The translations under genes and the position numbers were made by a program. From Sphingobium sp. JS3065 (GTDB lineage: Bacteria > Pseudomonadota > Alphaproteobacteria > Sphingomonadales > Sphingomonadaceae), in contig NZ_CP102665.1 of the NCBI RefSeq assembly GCF_026427355.1, positions 953,993 through 1,017,992 of the forward strand: a stretch of 64,000 bases of DNA, written 5' to 3'. The notes under the pieces are model-generated. The model searched no databases and had not been told where the DNA came from. It saw only the letters and a program-made list of their open reading frames with translations. This document shows, in pieces, positions 8,396 through 17,815 of this stretch (its first letter is position 1; every line of letters starts with the position of its first letter).

Positions 8396-8968
8396 ATGAC
8401 GACAGCGGCTACGCCCGATCGGGTGCCCGGGAGGTGGGCCGTCGAGAACGAACAAAATTGTGCGGAGGGTCTCACGGCCGTTCTGGCGGCGCAACGAACC
8501 CAGCTATTGCGATTTTTCACGAGTCGTACCGGCAGTGAGGCAGAGGCCGAGGATGTCGTGCAGGAGATCTGGCTGCATGTGGCGCGGGCAGACACCGGGC
8601 CGGTCGCCAATCCCATGGCCTTTCTGTATCGGACCGGGATGAATATCGTCGTCGACCGCGTTCGCGAGCGGCAACGGCGGATCAGGCGAGAGCAGGGCTG
8701 GTCGGCTACCGTTGTCGAGCACAGGGGAGGGGAGGCCACGGACGAAAGCCCATCGCCCTACGACGTTGTTGAAGGGCGCGATCAAGCCGCACATCTTGCA
8801 AAAGCAATCGACGCGCTGCCACCGGGGGCGGCGCGCGTTTTCCGCCGGCACAAGCTGGATGGCCTCAGCCATGCAGAGGTCGCGGCGGAGTTCGGCATCA
8901 GCCGCAGCGCTGTTGAAAAGCATATCGCTGTCGCTCTGCGCCATCTGCGCCAGGCAATCGAGCGATGA
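8396..8968 (+). CDS. ECF sigma factor (FecI-like)
   Basis: 190 residues. Region 2 is seen in AEDVVQEIWLHV and the helix after it; region 4 in LPPGAARVFRRHKLDGLSHAEVA and FGISRSAVEKHIAVALRHLR. Such sigma factors direct RNA polymerase to promoters of outer-membrane uptake genes when the partner FecR-like protein reports a bound ligand. An alternative ATG at 8369 adds nine residues; neither start has a strong ribosome-binding site. The FecR-like and receptor genes follow directly, making a complete cell-surface signalling set. Confidence 0.9.
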   Translation: MTTAATPDRVPGRWAVENEQNCAEGLTAVLAAQRTQLLRFFTSRTGSEAEAEDVVQEIWLHVARADTGPVANPMAFLYRTGMNIVVDRVRERQRRIRREQGWSATVVEHRGGEATDESPSPYDVVEGRDQAAHLAKAIDALPPGAARVFRRHKLDGLSHAEVAAEFGISRSAVEKHIAVALRHLRQAIER

Positions 8969-9044
8969 CGCGGCAGGGCTGGGGTGGTTTGCGTCCGGTG
9001 GCGTCTCATCGGCAAGGGGTAATGGTCATGAACGGGAGGTCGAA

Positions 9045-10013
9045 ATGAACATGCCCGCCGACAGGGAGGGCGATATCGCGATGGAGGCCGCGTCATGGCA
9101 CGCGCGTCTCGACGCGCCATATATGGATTGGGACGGTTTCGCGGCCTGGCTCGATGCCGACGCCGCGCATCGCACGGCTTATGATTCCGTGGCCCTGATC
9201 GACGCGGACATCGACGCGCTTCGCCCGGCAATCCTCGCAGCTTTGCCCGCAAACGACAGGGGTGAGGTCGCTTCGTCGACCGGTTCCTGCCGCTATTGGT
9301 GGATGGGCGGGGGCGTTGCCGCCATGGTTGCGCTCGCGGCCGTTGTCGCGATGCGCCTGACAGCGCCGAATGTGGAAGATATTGTGGCCTATGCGACGGG
9401 CCCTGATACAACGCGGATGATCGTGCTGAAGGACGGCAGCCATATCCTGCTGGATCGCAATTCCCGACTGGCGCTTGCCGATGGGCCCTCGCCGCGTGTG
9501 GACATGCGTAGTGGCGCCGCGTTTTTCGATGTGCGGCACGACCCGTCGCGCCGCTTCACGATAGCGGCGGGCGCCTATGAAGTGCGCGACATCGGCACCA
9601 GATTCGATCTCGTCGTCACGCCACAGCAACTGAGCATCGCGGTCAGCGACGGAAGCGTGGTCGTTGCGCCGAAGGCAGCTAAGGGCGTGACGATCGCCGC
9701 GGGAAAGCGAATGGACGTGATAACCGGCAGCGGCGAAGCGAAGGTTGGCGCGGTTGATATCGCTGCCATCGGTGCATGGCGTCGTGGACAATTGATCTAC
9801 AACGCCGCCCCTCTCACACTGGTAGCGGCCGATCTGTCGCGCTATGTCGGTCGGCAAGTCATGGTCGATCCAACGATCGGCGATTTGCGGCTTTCTGGAG
9901 TGCTGACGATCAGCGATGGTGCGGGGTTGGTGGAACAGATTGAAGCCCTGCTTCCGGTCGAAGCCGTGGAAAGGGATGGCACGATGCGCCTGGTGGGGCG
10001 CAGCGCTCGCTAG
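9045..10013 (+). CDS. FecR-family anti-sigma / sigma regulator
   Basis: 322 residues. The N-terminal part (to about 85) is the cytoplasmic sigma-binding domain with an EAASWHARLDAP start and a DGFAAWLDADAAHRTAYD block. A single membrane helix follows (about 88-107, GGGVAAMVALAAVVAM). The periplasmic part holds the FecR domain (LKDGSHILLDRNSRL, RSGAAFFDVRHDP) and a C-terminal STN-like end. It carries the signal from the TonB receptor to the sigma factor. GGGAGG precedes the ATG at 9045. The gene overlaps the receptor gene by 38 bases, so the two are probably co-translated. Confidence 0.92.
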   Translation: MNMPADREGDIAMEAASWHARLDAPYMDWDGFAAWLDADAAHRTAYDSVALIDADIDALRPAILAALPANDRGEVASSTGSCRYWWMGGGVAAMVALAAVVAMRLTAPNVEDIVAYATGPDTTRMIVLKDGSHILLDRNSRLALADGPSPRVDMRSGAAFFDVRHDPSRRFTIAAGAYEVRDIGTRFDLVVTPQQLSIAVSDGSVVVAPKAAKGVTIAAGKRMDVITGSGEAKVGAVDIAAIGAWRRGQLIYNAAPLTLVAADLSRYVGRQVMVDPTIGDLRLSGVLTISDGAGLVEQIEALLPVEAVERDGTMRLVGRSAR

Positions 10014-12282
10014 CCTTTCCTGCGGCACCGCACATGCGGAGCCGCGCAGGATTGACATCGCCGCAGGATCGCTGGAGGCGGCGCTGACCGAACTGGCGAA
10101 GCAAACCGGCATATCGGTGGGCATGGCGGGCACCATCCCGGCCCGCCGTACGCCGCGCGTCAGTGGTGTGATGAGTACCGACGCCGCGCTGCGAAAACTG
10201 CTGAAAGGATCTGGGTTGCGTGCGGTTCGCGCAGGTCCGGCGCTTTGGCGGCTGGAAACGGTGCCCGCCCAGTCCGACACAACTGCGCGGGCTGCGGTCC
10301 GGATCGCTACTTCGCCTGTTGAAATCGTGGTTACGGCGACGAAGCGCGAAGAGATGCTGAGCGATGTGCCGATCGCAATCAGCGTCATCCAGCCCGAATT
10401 CGGCGAAGGGGCCGCCAGTGCCCATGATGTTGGCGGGATATTGCCCTATACGCAAGGAGCCTTTGCGACCAATCTGGGGCCAGGTCGTAACCGCATTTTC
10501 CTGCGCGGTGTCGCGGACAGTCCGTTCAACGGATCAACCCAGTCCACGGTGAACCTGTATCTGGATGATGCGCGCGTAAGCTACGCAACCCCTGATCCCG
10601 ATCTGCGCGTTATCGACATTGATCGTATAGAATTTCTGCGCGGCCCTCAGGGCACACTGTACGGATCAGGCGCCCTCGGCGGGATTGTCAGGATCATCCC
10701 CAAAAAGCCCGACTTGCAGCACTGGTCGGGGATGGCCGGCCTGGAAGCCAGCCAGATCAGCCATGGCAGCGCGGGCGGAGCGATCGAAGGGACGCTCAAC
10801 GCACCGCTGCTATTGGACCGTATGGCTCTGCGCCTTTCCGCCTATACCGAACGGACCGGCGGCTGGATCGATGATCGGCAGAGGGACAAGGACGACGTCA
10901 ACCGCACCCAGCGCGTCGGCGGGCGCGCCATGCTCGGCTGGCAAGTTGCCGACGATTGGCATGTCGATCTTGGCGTCACCGCGCAGTGGCTGAATGTGCG
11001 TGACAGCCAATATGCCTTTCACGGGCTCGCGCGCGGAACTGCTTTGGCCGAACCGCACGATAATGATTTTCTGGTTACGACGGCGACGATCGGCGGCCAG
11101 ATCGGGGCGCTCGATCTCACATCGTCCACCGCCTATGTGACGCATGAATTTAGCAGCCGGTATGACGCCACGTCCCAGGCCGCAGCCCTTGGGCTGGCGG
11201 CGCCGCTTGGTTTCGACGAACGGCGCTTGCTGCGCCTGATGACGCAAGAAGTCCGGTTGAGCGAAACATCTGCTTCACGGCCATGGGTCGCCGGTCTTAC
11301 GCTGCTTAAGGCGGAAAATACGCTCACGGACAGATTCCTGCCTGTAACAGGTCAAGCGGTGACAGTCCTTGCACAACATAATGATAGTTTCGAAGGTGCA
11401 TTTTTCGGCGAACTCGCCCAGCCTTTCGCGAATGAATGGAAGATAACTCTCGGCGGCCGCGCCTATCTCTCCCATGTGAATAACGAACAGGATGGACAGG
11501 CAAATCGCAGCGCGCGGGAATATGGCTTCACCCCAAGCCTTGCCCTGTCTTGGCATCCTGCTGCACAGAGATTGCTCTGGCTCCGCTACGCGAGCGCCAT
11601 CCGCCCCGGCGGCATCAACCCCAATGGCGATCCGAAATCCCAATCTTTCCGATCGGACGACCTCAAGAGCATCGAGCTCGGTTGGCGACTGAGCGGAACG
11701 GATGAGCGTTTTCGACTGAGTGGCAGTCTGTTCGGGCTTCAATGGAAGAATGTACAGAGCGATGTTCTCGGCACCGATCATCTCGTCCGCACCATCAATG
11801 CCGGTCGGGCTCATAATATCGGCGTAGAATTATCGGGAGAGTTTCGCGTCATCCCCTGGACAATTGAGACCAATGTCACGGTTCAACGCGGTCGGCTGAC
11901 GCACCCGTCGGTTGCTGCCGGCGCGTCGGGAGACGACACGCGGCTGCCGATTCTGCCCGATTGTGCAGGTAGCGTGAGGCTATCTTATGCCAAACCGATC
12001 GGCTCTACGCTCACCCGGGGATTCTTCTCCGCACGTTATACCGGGTCCGCCCGACTAAGTTTTGATCCTTTGCTAGACAGGAAGATGGGTGATTTTTGGG
12101 TCACCGACATTGGCATTGAAGCCATCAAGGGTAGTCTGAGAGCGGGGTTGACGCTCTTCAATCTTCTTGACCAGCGCGAAGACAGCTTCGCGTATGGCAA
12201 TCCCTTTACCATAGATGCCATCAGCCAGCGAACACCAGTTCAGCCACGAACAATCAGCTTGCGGCTGGAGAGAAATTTCTGA
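9976..12282 (+). CDS. TonB-dependent receptor with STN signalling domain
   Basis: 768 residues. Signal peptide ending near TAHAEP, then an STN domain (IDIAAGSLEAALTELAKQTG) that contacts the FecR-like protein, then a plug (VPIAISVI, RGPQGTLYGSGALGG) and a 22-strand-type barrel ending in LRLERNF with a terminal phenylalanine. It is an energy-coupled outer-membrane transporter that also signals. The ATG at 9976 was chosen because it gives a proper signal peptide. The ligand is unknown; the plug and barrel resemble sphingomonad receptors for organic substrates as much as siderophore receptors. Confidence 0.92.
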   Translation: MARCAWWGAALASLSCGTAHAEPRRIDIAAGSLEAALTELAKQTGISVGMAGTIPARRTPRVSGVMSTDAALRKLLKGSGLRAVRAGPALWRLETVPAQSDTTARAAVRIATSPVEIVVTATKREEMLSDVPIAISVIQPEFGEGAASAHDVGGILPYTQGAFATNLGPGRNRIFLRGVADSPFNGSTQSTVNLYLDDARVSYATPDPDLRVIDIDRIEFLRGPQGTLYGSGALGGIVRIIPKKPDLQHWSGMAGLEASQISHGSAGGAIEGTLNAPLLLDRMALRLSAYTERTGGWIDDRQRDKDDVNRTQRVGGRAMLGWQVADDWHVDLGVTAQWLNVRDSQYAFHGLARGTALAEPHDNDFLVTTATIGGQIGALDLTSSTAYVTHEFSSRYDATSQAAALGLAAPLGFDERRLLRLMTQEVRLSETSASRPWVAGLTLLKAENTLTDRFLPVTGQAVTVLAQHNDSFEGAFFGELAQPFANEWKITLGGRAYLSHVNNEQDGQANRSAREYGFTPSLALSWHPAAQRLLWLRYASAIRPGGINPNGDPKSQSFRSDDLKSIELGWRLSGTDERFRLSGSLFGLQWKNVQSDVLGTDHLVRTINAGRAHNIGVELSGEFRVIPWTIETNVTVQRGRLTHPSVAAGASGDDTRLPILPDCAGSVRLSYAKPIGSTLTRGFFSARYTGSARLSFDPLLDRKMGDFWVTDIGIEAIKGSLRAGLTLFNLLDQREDSFAYGNPFTIDAISQRTPVQPRTISLRLERNF

Positions 12283-12387
12283 AACAGGCTCCGCCGCCAT
12301 CAGGCGACGGATTTGGAATGCCGGAAGAGCCGTTAGCCTTGCGGCGCGCCGCCTGATGCTTTGCGATCTCGGGCTGCCGGAGGAATG

Positions 12388-13791
12388 CTAAGGCGGCGAC
12401 TTCGATTGCCGAGCCTCACCATCGCTCTCCGAATATGGAAATGACAGTGTGACGAGCAATCCAGGCGCCGCGTCACTCAGCACAAGCTTGCCGCCGTGCA
12501 GCCGCGCGACAGCGGCAGCGAGCGAAAGGCCGAGTCCTGCGCCTGCAATATGACGGGAAATGTCCAGCCGGGCGAAGCGGCTGAGCGCGCGTGCGCGATG
12601 CTCTTCTGGAACACCGGGACCATTGTCAGCCACCTGGATCAGTATCGATCCGGCTTCTGGGTGCGCTGACAGCTTTATGCGATCCCCGCCATATTTAAGC
12701 GCATTATCGATCAGGTTTGAAAGCGCCTGTCCCAGCATCTCTCGATTCGAAAAGAGGAACACGCCTGGTTCAGCGTCCACAAGGATTGTTACGTTTCTCT
12801 CTTCTGCCAAGGCGCCGTACATGTCCTGAAAATCCTGGAGCAGCGCTGCGGTATCGACCGGCATGAAGCTCTCCCGGCCGATCCCGGCTTCGGCACGGCT
12901 GATGAGCAAGGCAGTGTCCAGCATCCGCAGTAGCGTGTCGCTTTCCTCAACCGCGCGTTCAAGCGCGCTGGCGGCGGCCTCGTCATTGCTTCGCTTCAGC
13001 GCGCTGTCCAGTACGGCACGCAGGCGGGTGAGCGGCGAACGCAGGTCATGGGCCAAGCCGTCGGTCACCAGGCGCAGTTCCTCGACAAGCCCGGTTATCC
13101 GGTCCAGCATGGCGTTGATAGCTTCTCCCAACGCATCGAACATGTCCCCGCTGCCGCTCAGGGTGATACGGCGCTCCATCTGGCCTGTTTCCACGGCGCT
13201 TGCCGTATCGGCCACGGCGTGCAGGCGCCTTTGCATGATGGAGGCCGCGAGCCAGGCGGCCCCGGCTGCGAGCGGGACCGCAAGCAGGACAGCGCTCATC
13301 AGTGCGGCTTCCAGATAGCCGCCGAAACGCAGGTCGGTTTCCACCACATGTCCGGTCAGCAAGCGCGTACCGTCGGGAAAACGGGTGCTGACGACGCCCA
13401 TGACCTGCGGATCGCCATGTTGACGAGGCACATGCAGCAGGTTCACCAGACGCCACGATTCCGCCGTGCCGACCTGATAGGGCCATTTATCGAGATTGCC
13501 CGCGATGCGGCGCCCATCCGGTCCCATGAGCAGCAGGATGGCTTCCCTGCCTGGATCGGCGGCGATGCGGCTGCGTACCGTGGCGCCTGCCGCGGCAAGC
13601 CCGGCGGCGGCGTAGGTGGCCGATATATCGTCGCGCAGGCCGACCGCTATCTCGCGGCTGGCGTGGTTGACCGATTGGCTGGTGAACCGATGGACGGCCC
13701 ACAGCGATACCAGCACGCAGGCTATCTGCATCAGGAAGATCAGCAAGGCAAAGCGCCCAATGACCGAATAGCGCCAGCGCATGACGCGCAT
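12388..13791 (-). CDS. Sensor histidine kinase
   Basis: 467 residues. Two membrane helices (about 10-30 and 160-185) enclose a periplasmic sensor region; a HAMP linker follows. The H-box is LAHDLRSPLTRL (phospho-acceptor His), with N-box LIDNALKYGG, DNGPGVP and GAGLGLSLA making up the ATPase site. The ATG at 13791 overlaps the response-regulator stop by one base (TGATG). It is the last gene of the leftward envelope operon, so its likely role is to sense envelope damage and control the MprF/VirJ/GT2 genes ahead of it (inference from context). Confidence 0.92.
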   Translation of the reverse strand: MRVMRWRYSVIGRFALLIFLMQIACVLVSLWAVHRFTSQSVNHASREIAVGLRDDISATYAAAGLAAAGATVRSRIAADPGREAILLLMGPDGRRIAGNLDKWPYQVGTAESWRLVNLLHVPRQHGDPQVMGVVSTRFPDGTRLLTGHVVETDLRFGGYLEAALMSAVLLAVPLAAGAAWLAASIMQRRLHAVADTASAVETGQMERRITLSGSGDMFDALGEAINAMLDRITGLVEELRLVTDGLAHDLRSPLTRLRAVLDSALKRSNDEAAASALERAVEESDTLLRMLDTALLISRAEAGIGRESFMPVDTAALLQDFQDMYGALAEERNVTILVDAEPGVFLFSNREMLGQALSNLIDNALKYGGDRIKLSAHPEAGSILIQVADNGPGVPEEHRARALSRFARLDISRHIAGAGLGLSLAAAVARLHGGKLVLSDAAPGLLVTLSFPYSESDGEARQSKSPP

Positions 13792-14492
13792 CAACCATTC
13801 TCGCTCAGGCGATACCCAGCGCCGCGTACCGTGTGGATAAACGGCGGTTCACCATCTTCGTCGATCTTGCGCCTCAACCGGCTGATATGGACATCGATGA
13901 CATTGGTGCCTGGGTCGAAATGATAATCCCAGACCCCCTCCAGCAACATGGTCCGGGTCACGACCTCGCCCTTGTGGCGCATCATATATTCCAGCAGGCG
14001 AAACTCCCGCGGTTGCAGTTCGATCGACCGGCTCCCACGCGCGGCCTTGCGGGAGAGCAGATCTACTTCCAGATCGCCGCATGTCATCCGCGTCTCGGCC
14101 TGTGCGACCTTCCCACGCCGCAGCATGATCCGCAGCCGTGCCAGCAGTTCGGCGAAGGCAAAAGGCTTGGCTAGATAATCGTCCGATCCGCCGTTCAGCC
14201 CCTTGACCCGTTCGTCAGCGGTCGCGAGCGCGGACAAAATCATGATCGGCGTTTCGATACCCGCCGCCCGCAGGGCCGCGAGCACCGCCATGCCGTCCAT
14301 GCCGGGCAGCATCCGGTCAAGGATGATCACATCATGCTTCGCCTCGGTCGCCATGAACAGGCCCTCTCGGCCGTCTTCCGCCTGATCGACCGTGAAGCCC
14401 TCTTCGGCAAGGCCCTTTGCGATATAGTCGGCCGTCGTGGTGTCATCCTCGACGAGCAGCACCTTGTAGCTCATGGTGATCCTATCGGCCAT
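13791..14492 (-). CDS. OmpR-family response regulator
   Basis: 233 residues. Receiver domain with VLLVEDD, phospho-acceptor Asp in VIILDRMLPGMDG and conserved Lys in LAKPFA; winged-helix DNA-binding domain ending RRKIDEDGEPPFIHTVRGAGYRL. The start at 14492 has GGAGG seven bases upstream; an internal ATG at 14474 (MSYKVLLV) is the alternative and matches the usual family start. The gene overlaps mprF by 11 bases and is followed by its cognate kinase. Confidence 0.92.
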   Translation of the reverse strand: MADRITMSYKVLLVEDDTTTADYIAKGLAEEGFTVDQAEDGREGLFMATEAKHDVIILDRMLPGMDGMAVLAALRAAGIETPIMILSALATADERVKGLNGGSDDYLAKPFAFAELLARLRIMLRRGKVAQAETRMTCGDLEVDLLSRKAARGSRSIELQPREFRLLEYMMRHKGEVVTRTMLLEGVWDYHFDPGTNVIDVHISRLRRKIDEDGEPPFIHTVRGAGYRLSENG

Positions 14493-17085
14493 CGAGACGC
14501 CTCCGTCCAGCATTCCCCATCCTGCAGGCAGCGCTCTTTGACCCGCCCTCAATCAGGCGCTGAAGATCGAGCATCGCCCGCAGCATCGACAGGCCCTGTG
14601 GCCCGGCGATAAAGCGCGGCTCCCAATATGGCTCGAACTTCGCCTTATAGGCTCGAAGTCCCTTGAAGCCGTAGAGGCTGCCGCCATGCTCAAAGACCAG
14701 CGCTCCTGCCTTCACCCAAAGTGGTGACAGCCGCCGCGCCTCCAGCCCCGACAGCGGCGCCATGCCTAAGGTGAACCAGCGATAGCCATGCGCCTTTCCC
14801 CAGAGCATGAGGCGGCAGAACAGGAAATCCATCATACCGGCAGGCGCATCCGCATCATGGCGCATCAGATCCACGGAGAGTTCGCTGCGGTCGGCGGTCG
14901 CCCAGATGTTGGCAAAGGCAATGATCCTGCCCTTGCGTTGTACAACCGCGCAGTCGAAGCGCTGCATGTAGGCGGCGTCGAACCGGCCAACGCTGAACGC
15001 CTTTTCAGAGACGGCCTTGGCCTGCAACCAGCGATCAGACACAGCCTTCATCTCGTCAAGCAGCGGCGCGATATCTGCGGCTGGCACGACATCGAACGTG
15101 ACATCTTCCACTTCGGCTCGGCGCAATGCGTGACGGAAAGGCTTGCCTTTGGCTCCGTCAATCGTGAAGCAGGAAAGATCTACTCGCGCCTCCTCGCCAT
15201 ATTTGACGAGCGACAGGCCAAGGTCGACGGCAAGCGGCAGTGCGTCGAGGCTGAGCTGATAAAGCAGAAACCGCCCTTGTGCCGCGTCCGCCCGCTCGCG
15301 CAGTTCCCAGAGCAGGTTGCCCCATTCACTTCGGTCGCCGACAGGATCGCCCATCACGATCCAGCTATGGCCTTGGATCTGGTACATGAGAAACGCATCG
15401 CCCGATGGCGAGGTAAGGAATAATTTGTCCCCGGTAAGGGCCAGAAACGCATCGGTCCTCCGAGCGGACGCGAGCGCCTCCCTGCCAGGCGACGTCGATA
15501 GGATCGGTCCGGTGGCGAACGGCGATGCCGGACGAAGCAACTGCCACAGTGCGGCACAAACCAGCAGCACGCCGGTCGCAAGGGCGGCGCGAAGGAAGCG
15601 GGAAGCGTCATGATGGCTGCCGAACTGCCACCACAGATTATTCTGGTAATCGACGTGCTTGAAGGCGAAAAATCCGATCCAGATCGAGATGCCGATGGCG
15701 ACCGCAAGCGCCACGATCCAACCCGGCGCAAGCGTGGCGGAGGTCAGGCTGGTCTTCCGGTAGAAGGCGGGGCGGCTCCATTGCAGAAGGCCTGTGATGA
15801 CGAGCAGGACGACCGCTTCTTCATAATCCAGCCCCTTCATCAGGGAAAATCCAGCCCCTGCCAGTAACAATAGCCGCGTCAGCCAGAATGCGCCGTCCTG
15901 CCGCCGGTAGAGGCCTGACGCCAGCAGCACCAGCATCGCGCCGATCATGCTGGCGGCGAGGTGCGAGGCTTCGACAAAGGGCATGGGAAGGATTTCGCTC
16001 AGGGTTCTGAACCGTGCGGGCATGGCGGGCAGCGATCCAGACACCAGAAGGACTATGCCGCCGGCCGCCGCCAGCATGGCCAGGACAGCCGGAGCAATCT
16101 CCCGGCCCAGGCTTTCGGCGCCGCTCAGCACGCGCCGGACAGGGCTCTGCCAGGCGTGTCGCTCATGCAGGACGATCAGGAACGCCGCAACGGCCAAGGG
16201 GAGCAAATAATAGATGATGCGATAGGCCAGTAGCGCCGCAAAAAGCGAAGGCCTCGCCACGTGCGGCACGGTGGCGAGCACCACCGCTTCGAACAACCCC
16301 ACGCCGCCTGGCACATGGCTGATCAGCGCCACGATGATGCCCAGCGTATAGGCAAGGAAGAAGGCCGGGAAGAGCGTCAGGGCGGTGTGAGGCAGCAGGA
16401 TGAACAGCGCTGCACTGGACAGCGTCAGGTCGATGCAGGCGATGCCGATCTGCGCCGCAGCTTGGGCACGCGACGGAAGCACGAGCGTCCAGCCGAACAG
16501 CCGGACAGGATGGGGCACGCGCCTGAGCGCGGCCATCGCTCCCCCGATGGTTCCAAGGAGAAGGAAGCCCGCGACTCGAACGGAGTCGGCACCGATGGGA
16601 AAAGCCTTGATCGACACTGGAACCGGATCGATCGCAAGGAACAGTGCCGCCATGGTCACCACCCCGCCCCAGAACGACAGGCTGGCAGACGCGATCACCC
16701 GCGCGACGTCGCCGGGCCCCAGTCCAGCCGCGCCGTAGATGCGCATACGCGCGGACCCGCCCGTCAGCAGGGACAGACCCAAATTATGGCTCAGCGTGTA
16801 GCTGCAGAAGGAGGCGAGCGCCGCGGTGCGCCAGACGATATGCTTGCCGATGATGCGCAGCGCCATGTGATCATAGAGCGTGAGCGAGAGATAGCTGAGA
16901 ATCGTGAGGATCGATGCGCCAGCGATCGCGCCTGGCGTGATGGCATGGATCGCTTCGCGCAGGTCATGTCCACGCACCTCGGAAAGAAGGTGAAACACCA
17001 TCGCCAGGCCCAGCCCCATCATCAGCAGGAGGATGACGACGGTCAGACTGCGCCGGTGCGTTGCAGAGAACAGGGCGGTGATCAC
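14482..17085 (-). CDS. mprF: MprF: aminoacyl-phosphatidylglycerol synthase/flippase
   Basis: 867 residues. The N-terminal half has about 14 membrane helices with the flippase-type SYTLSHNLGLSLLTGG region; the C-terminal half is the DUF2156 (GNAT-like) transferase domain, with LYQLSLDALPLAVDLGLSLVKYGEEARVDL and ending in LYGFKGLRAYKAKFEPYWEPRF. MprF transfers lysine or alanine from tRNA to phosphatidylglycerol and flips the product, lowering surface charge and raising resistance to cationic peptides. Translation starts at GTG (17085), four bases after the VirJ-like gene. The pairing with an AcvB/VirJ hydrolase matches lpiA-acvB operons known from other alphaproteobacteria. Confidence 0.92.
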   Translation of the reverse strand: MITALFSATHRRSLTVVILLLMMGLGLAMVFHLLSEVRGHDLREAIHAITPGAIAGASILTILSYLSLTLYDHMALRIIGKHIVWRTAALASFCSYTLSHNLGLSLLTGGSARMRIYGAAGLGPGDVARVIASASLSFWGGVVTMAALFLAIDPVPVSIKAFPIGADSVRVAGFLLLGTIGGAMAALRRVPHPVRLFGWTLVLPSRAQAAAQIGIACIDLTLSSAALFILLPHTALTLFPAFFLAYTLGIIVALISHVPGGVGLFEAVVLATVPHVARPSLFAALLAYRIIYYLLPLAVAAFLIVLHERHAWQSPVRRVLSGAESLGREIAPAVLAMLAAAGGIVLLVSGSLPAMPARFRTLSEILPMPFVEASHLAASMIGAMLVLLASGLYRRQDGAFWLTRLLLLAGAGFSLMKGLDYEEAVVLLVITGLLQWSRPAFYRKTSLTSATLAPGWIVALAVAIGISIWIGFFAFKHVDYQNNLWWQFGSHHDASRFLRAALATGVLLVCAALWQLLRPASPFATGPILSTSPGREALASARRTDAFLALTGDKLFLTSPSGDAFLMYQIQGHSWIVMGDPVGDRSEWGNLLWELRERADAAQGRFLLYQLSLDALPLAVDLGLSLVKYGEEARVDLSCFTIDGAKGKPFRHALRRAEVEDVTFDVVPAADIAPLLDEMKAVSDRWLQAKAVSEKAFSVGRFDAAYMQRFDCAVVQRKGRIIAFANIWATADRSELSVDLMRHDADAPAGMMDFLFCRLMLWGKAHGYRWFTLGMAPLSGLEARRLSPLWVKAGALVFEHGGSLYGFKGLRAYKAKFEPYWEPRFIAGPQGLSMLRAMLDLQRLIEGGSKSAACRMGNAGRRRLDGR

Positions 17086-17089
17086 GACA

Positions 17090-17815
17090 TCACGTCGGGT
17101 GGGCGGGCGAGGCCAGCGTCCGGTCTATCGCCCGCAATAATATCGCACTGGCAGTGTCGGCATCATGATGCAGTGCATGCCCGCCGGGTAGGCGGACGGA
17201 GATTGCGTTGCGCTGATGAAGCGAGGGGCAAAGGCTCGATCGTTCGTCCGCGCCGTGAATGCAGAGCAGCGGAACCCAGCTCAATCTGCGCCCCGCAAGC
17301 GATGCGTCCTCCTGAGGTTCACCGATCGAGAACATCTCGGAGGGCGATGCGCGCCATTCCCGGGTGCCGCCGGGGACAATCAGGCCGACAAAGGCAATCC
17401 GCCGCCGGAGCGCGTTGGGCACATAAGGCAGCGAAGGCGCGATGACATCAGCTCCGAAAGATTGACCGAGCAGCAGCAGCCGCGCCTCCGGATCAATCGC
17501 GATCGCCCGGCGCAGGCCGACCGCGATCATAGCGCCCGTTTGCTCCGGCGTACGGCGGATGCGGAAGAAATGAAGGCTATTGATGGCGACGACGGGGATC
17601 CCATCTATGGTCAGACGATCGGCAATCGCCGGGCCGAGGCCTGCATGGAAGCCCATGTCACCGGACAAAAATAACGCGACCGCATGCCGATCCGCCTTTT
17701 GCCCCGCCTTGGCAGGCATGATGTCGAACAGGTGCCCGCCCAAATATCCCAGATAGCAGAAGCACAACAATATTGCGCCGCATAGCAGCAGCATCGTGCT
17801 TGCCACTAATTTCAT
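17090..17815 (-). CDS. VirJ/AcvB-like alpha/beta hydrolase
   Basis: 241 residues with an N-terminal membrane anchor or signal (residues 5-25) and an alpha/beta-hydrolase fold: VALFLSGDMGFHAGL, the nucleophile elbow LLGQSFGADV and a terminal GGHALHHDAD histidine. It corresponds to the VirJ family and the C-terminal domain of AcvB, which in Agrobacterium hydrolyses lysyl-phosphatidylglycerol made by LpiA/MprF. The ATG at 17815 overlaps the stop of the upstream triple-fusion gene (ATGA) and has priority over an ATG at 17830. It lies directly before mprF, so synthesis and removal of the modified lipid are probably coupled. Confidence 0.88.
   Translation of the reverse strand: MKLVASTMLLLCGAILLCFCYLGYLGGHLFDIMPAKAGQKADRHAVALFLSGDMGFHAGLGPAIADRLTIDGIPVVAINSLHFFRIRRTPEQTGAMIAVGLRRAIAIDPEARLLLLGQSFGADVIAPSLPYVPNALRRRIAFVGLIVPGGTREWRASPSEMFSIGEPQEDASLAGRRLSWVPLLCIHGADERSSLCPSLHQRNAISVRLPGGHALHHDADTASAILLRAIDRTLASPAHPT

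Noticed and set aside
16261..17445. A 394-codon open frame antisense to mprF and the VirJ gene
   Set aside because: Arginine- and glutamine-rich with no recognisable domain, lying over genes with clear motifs.
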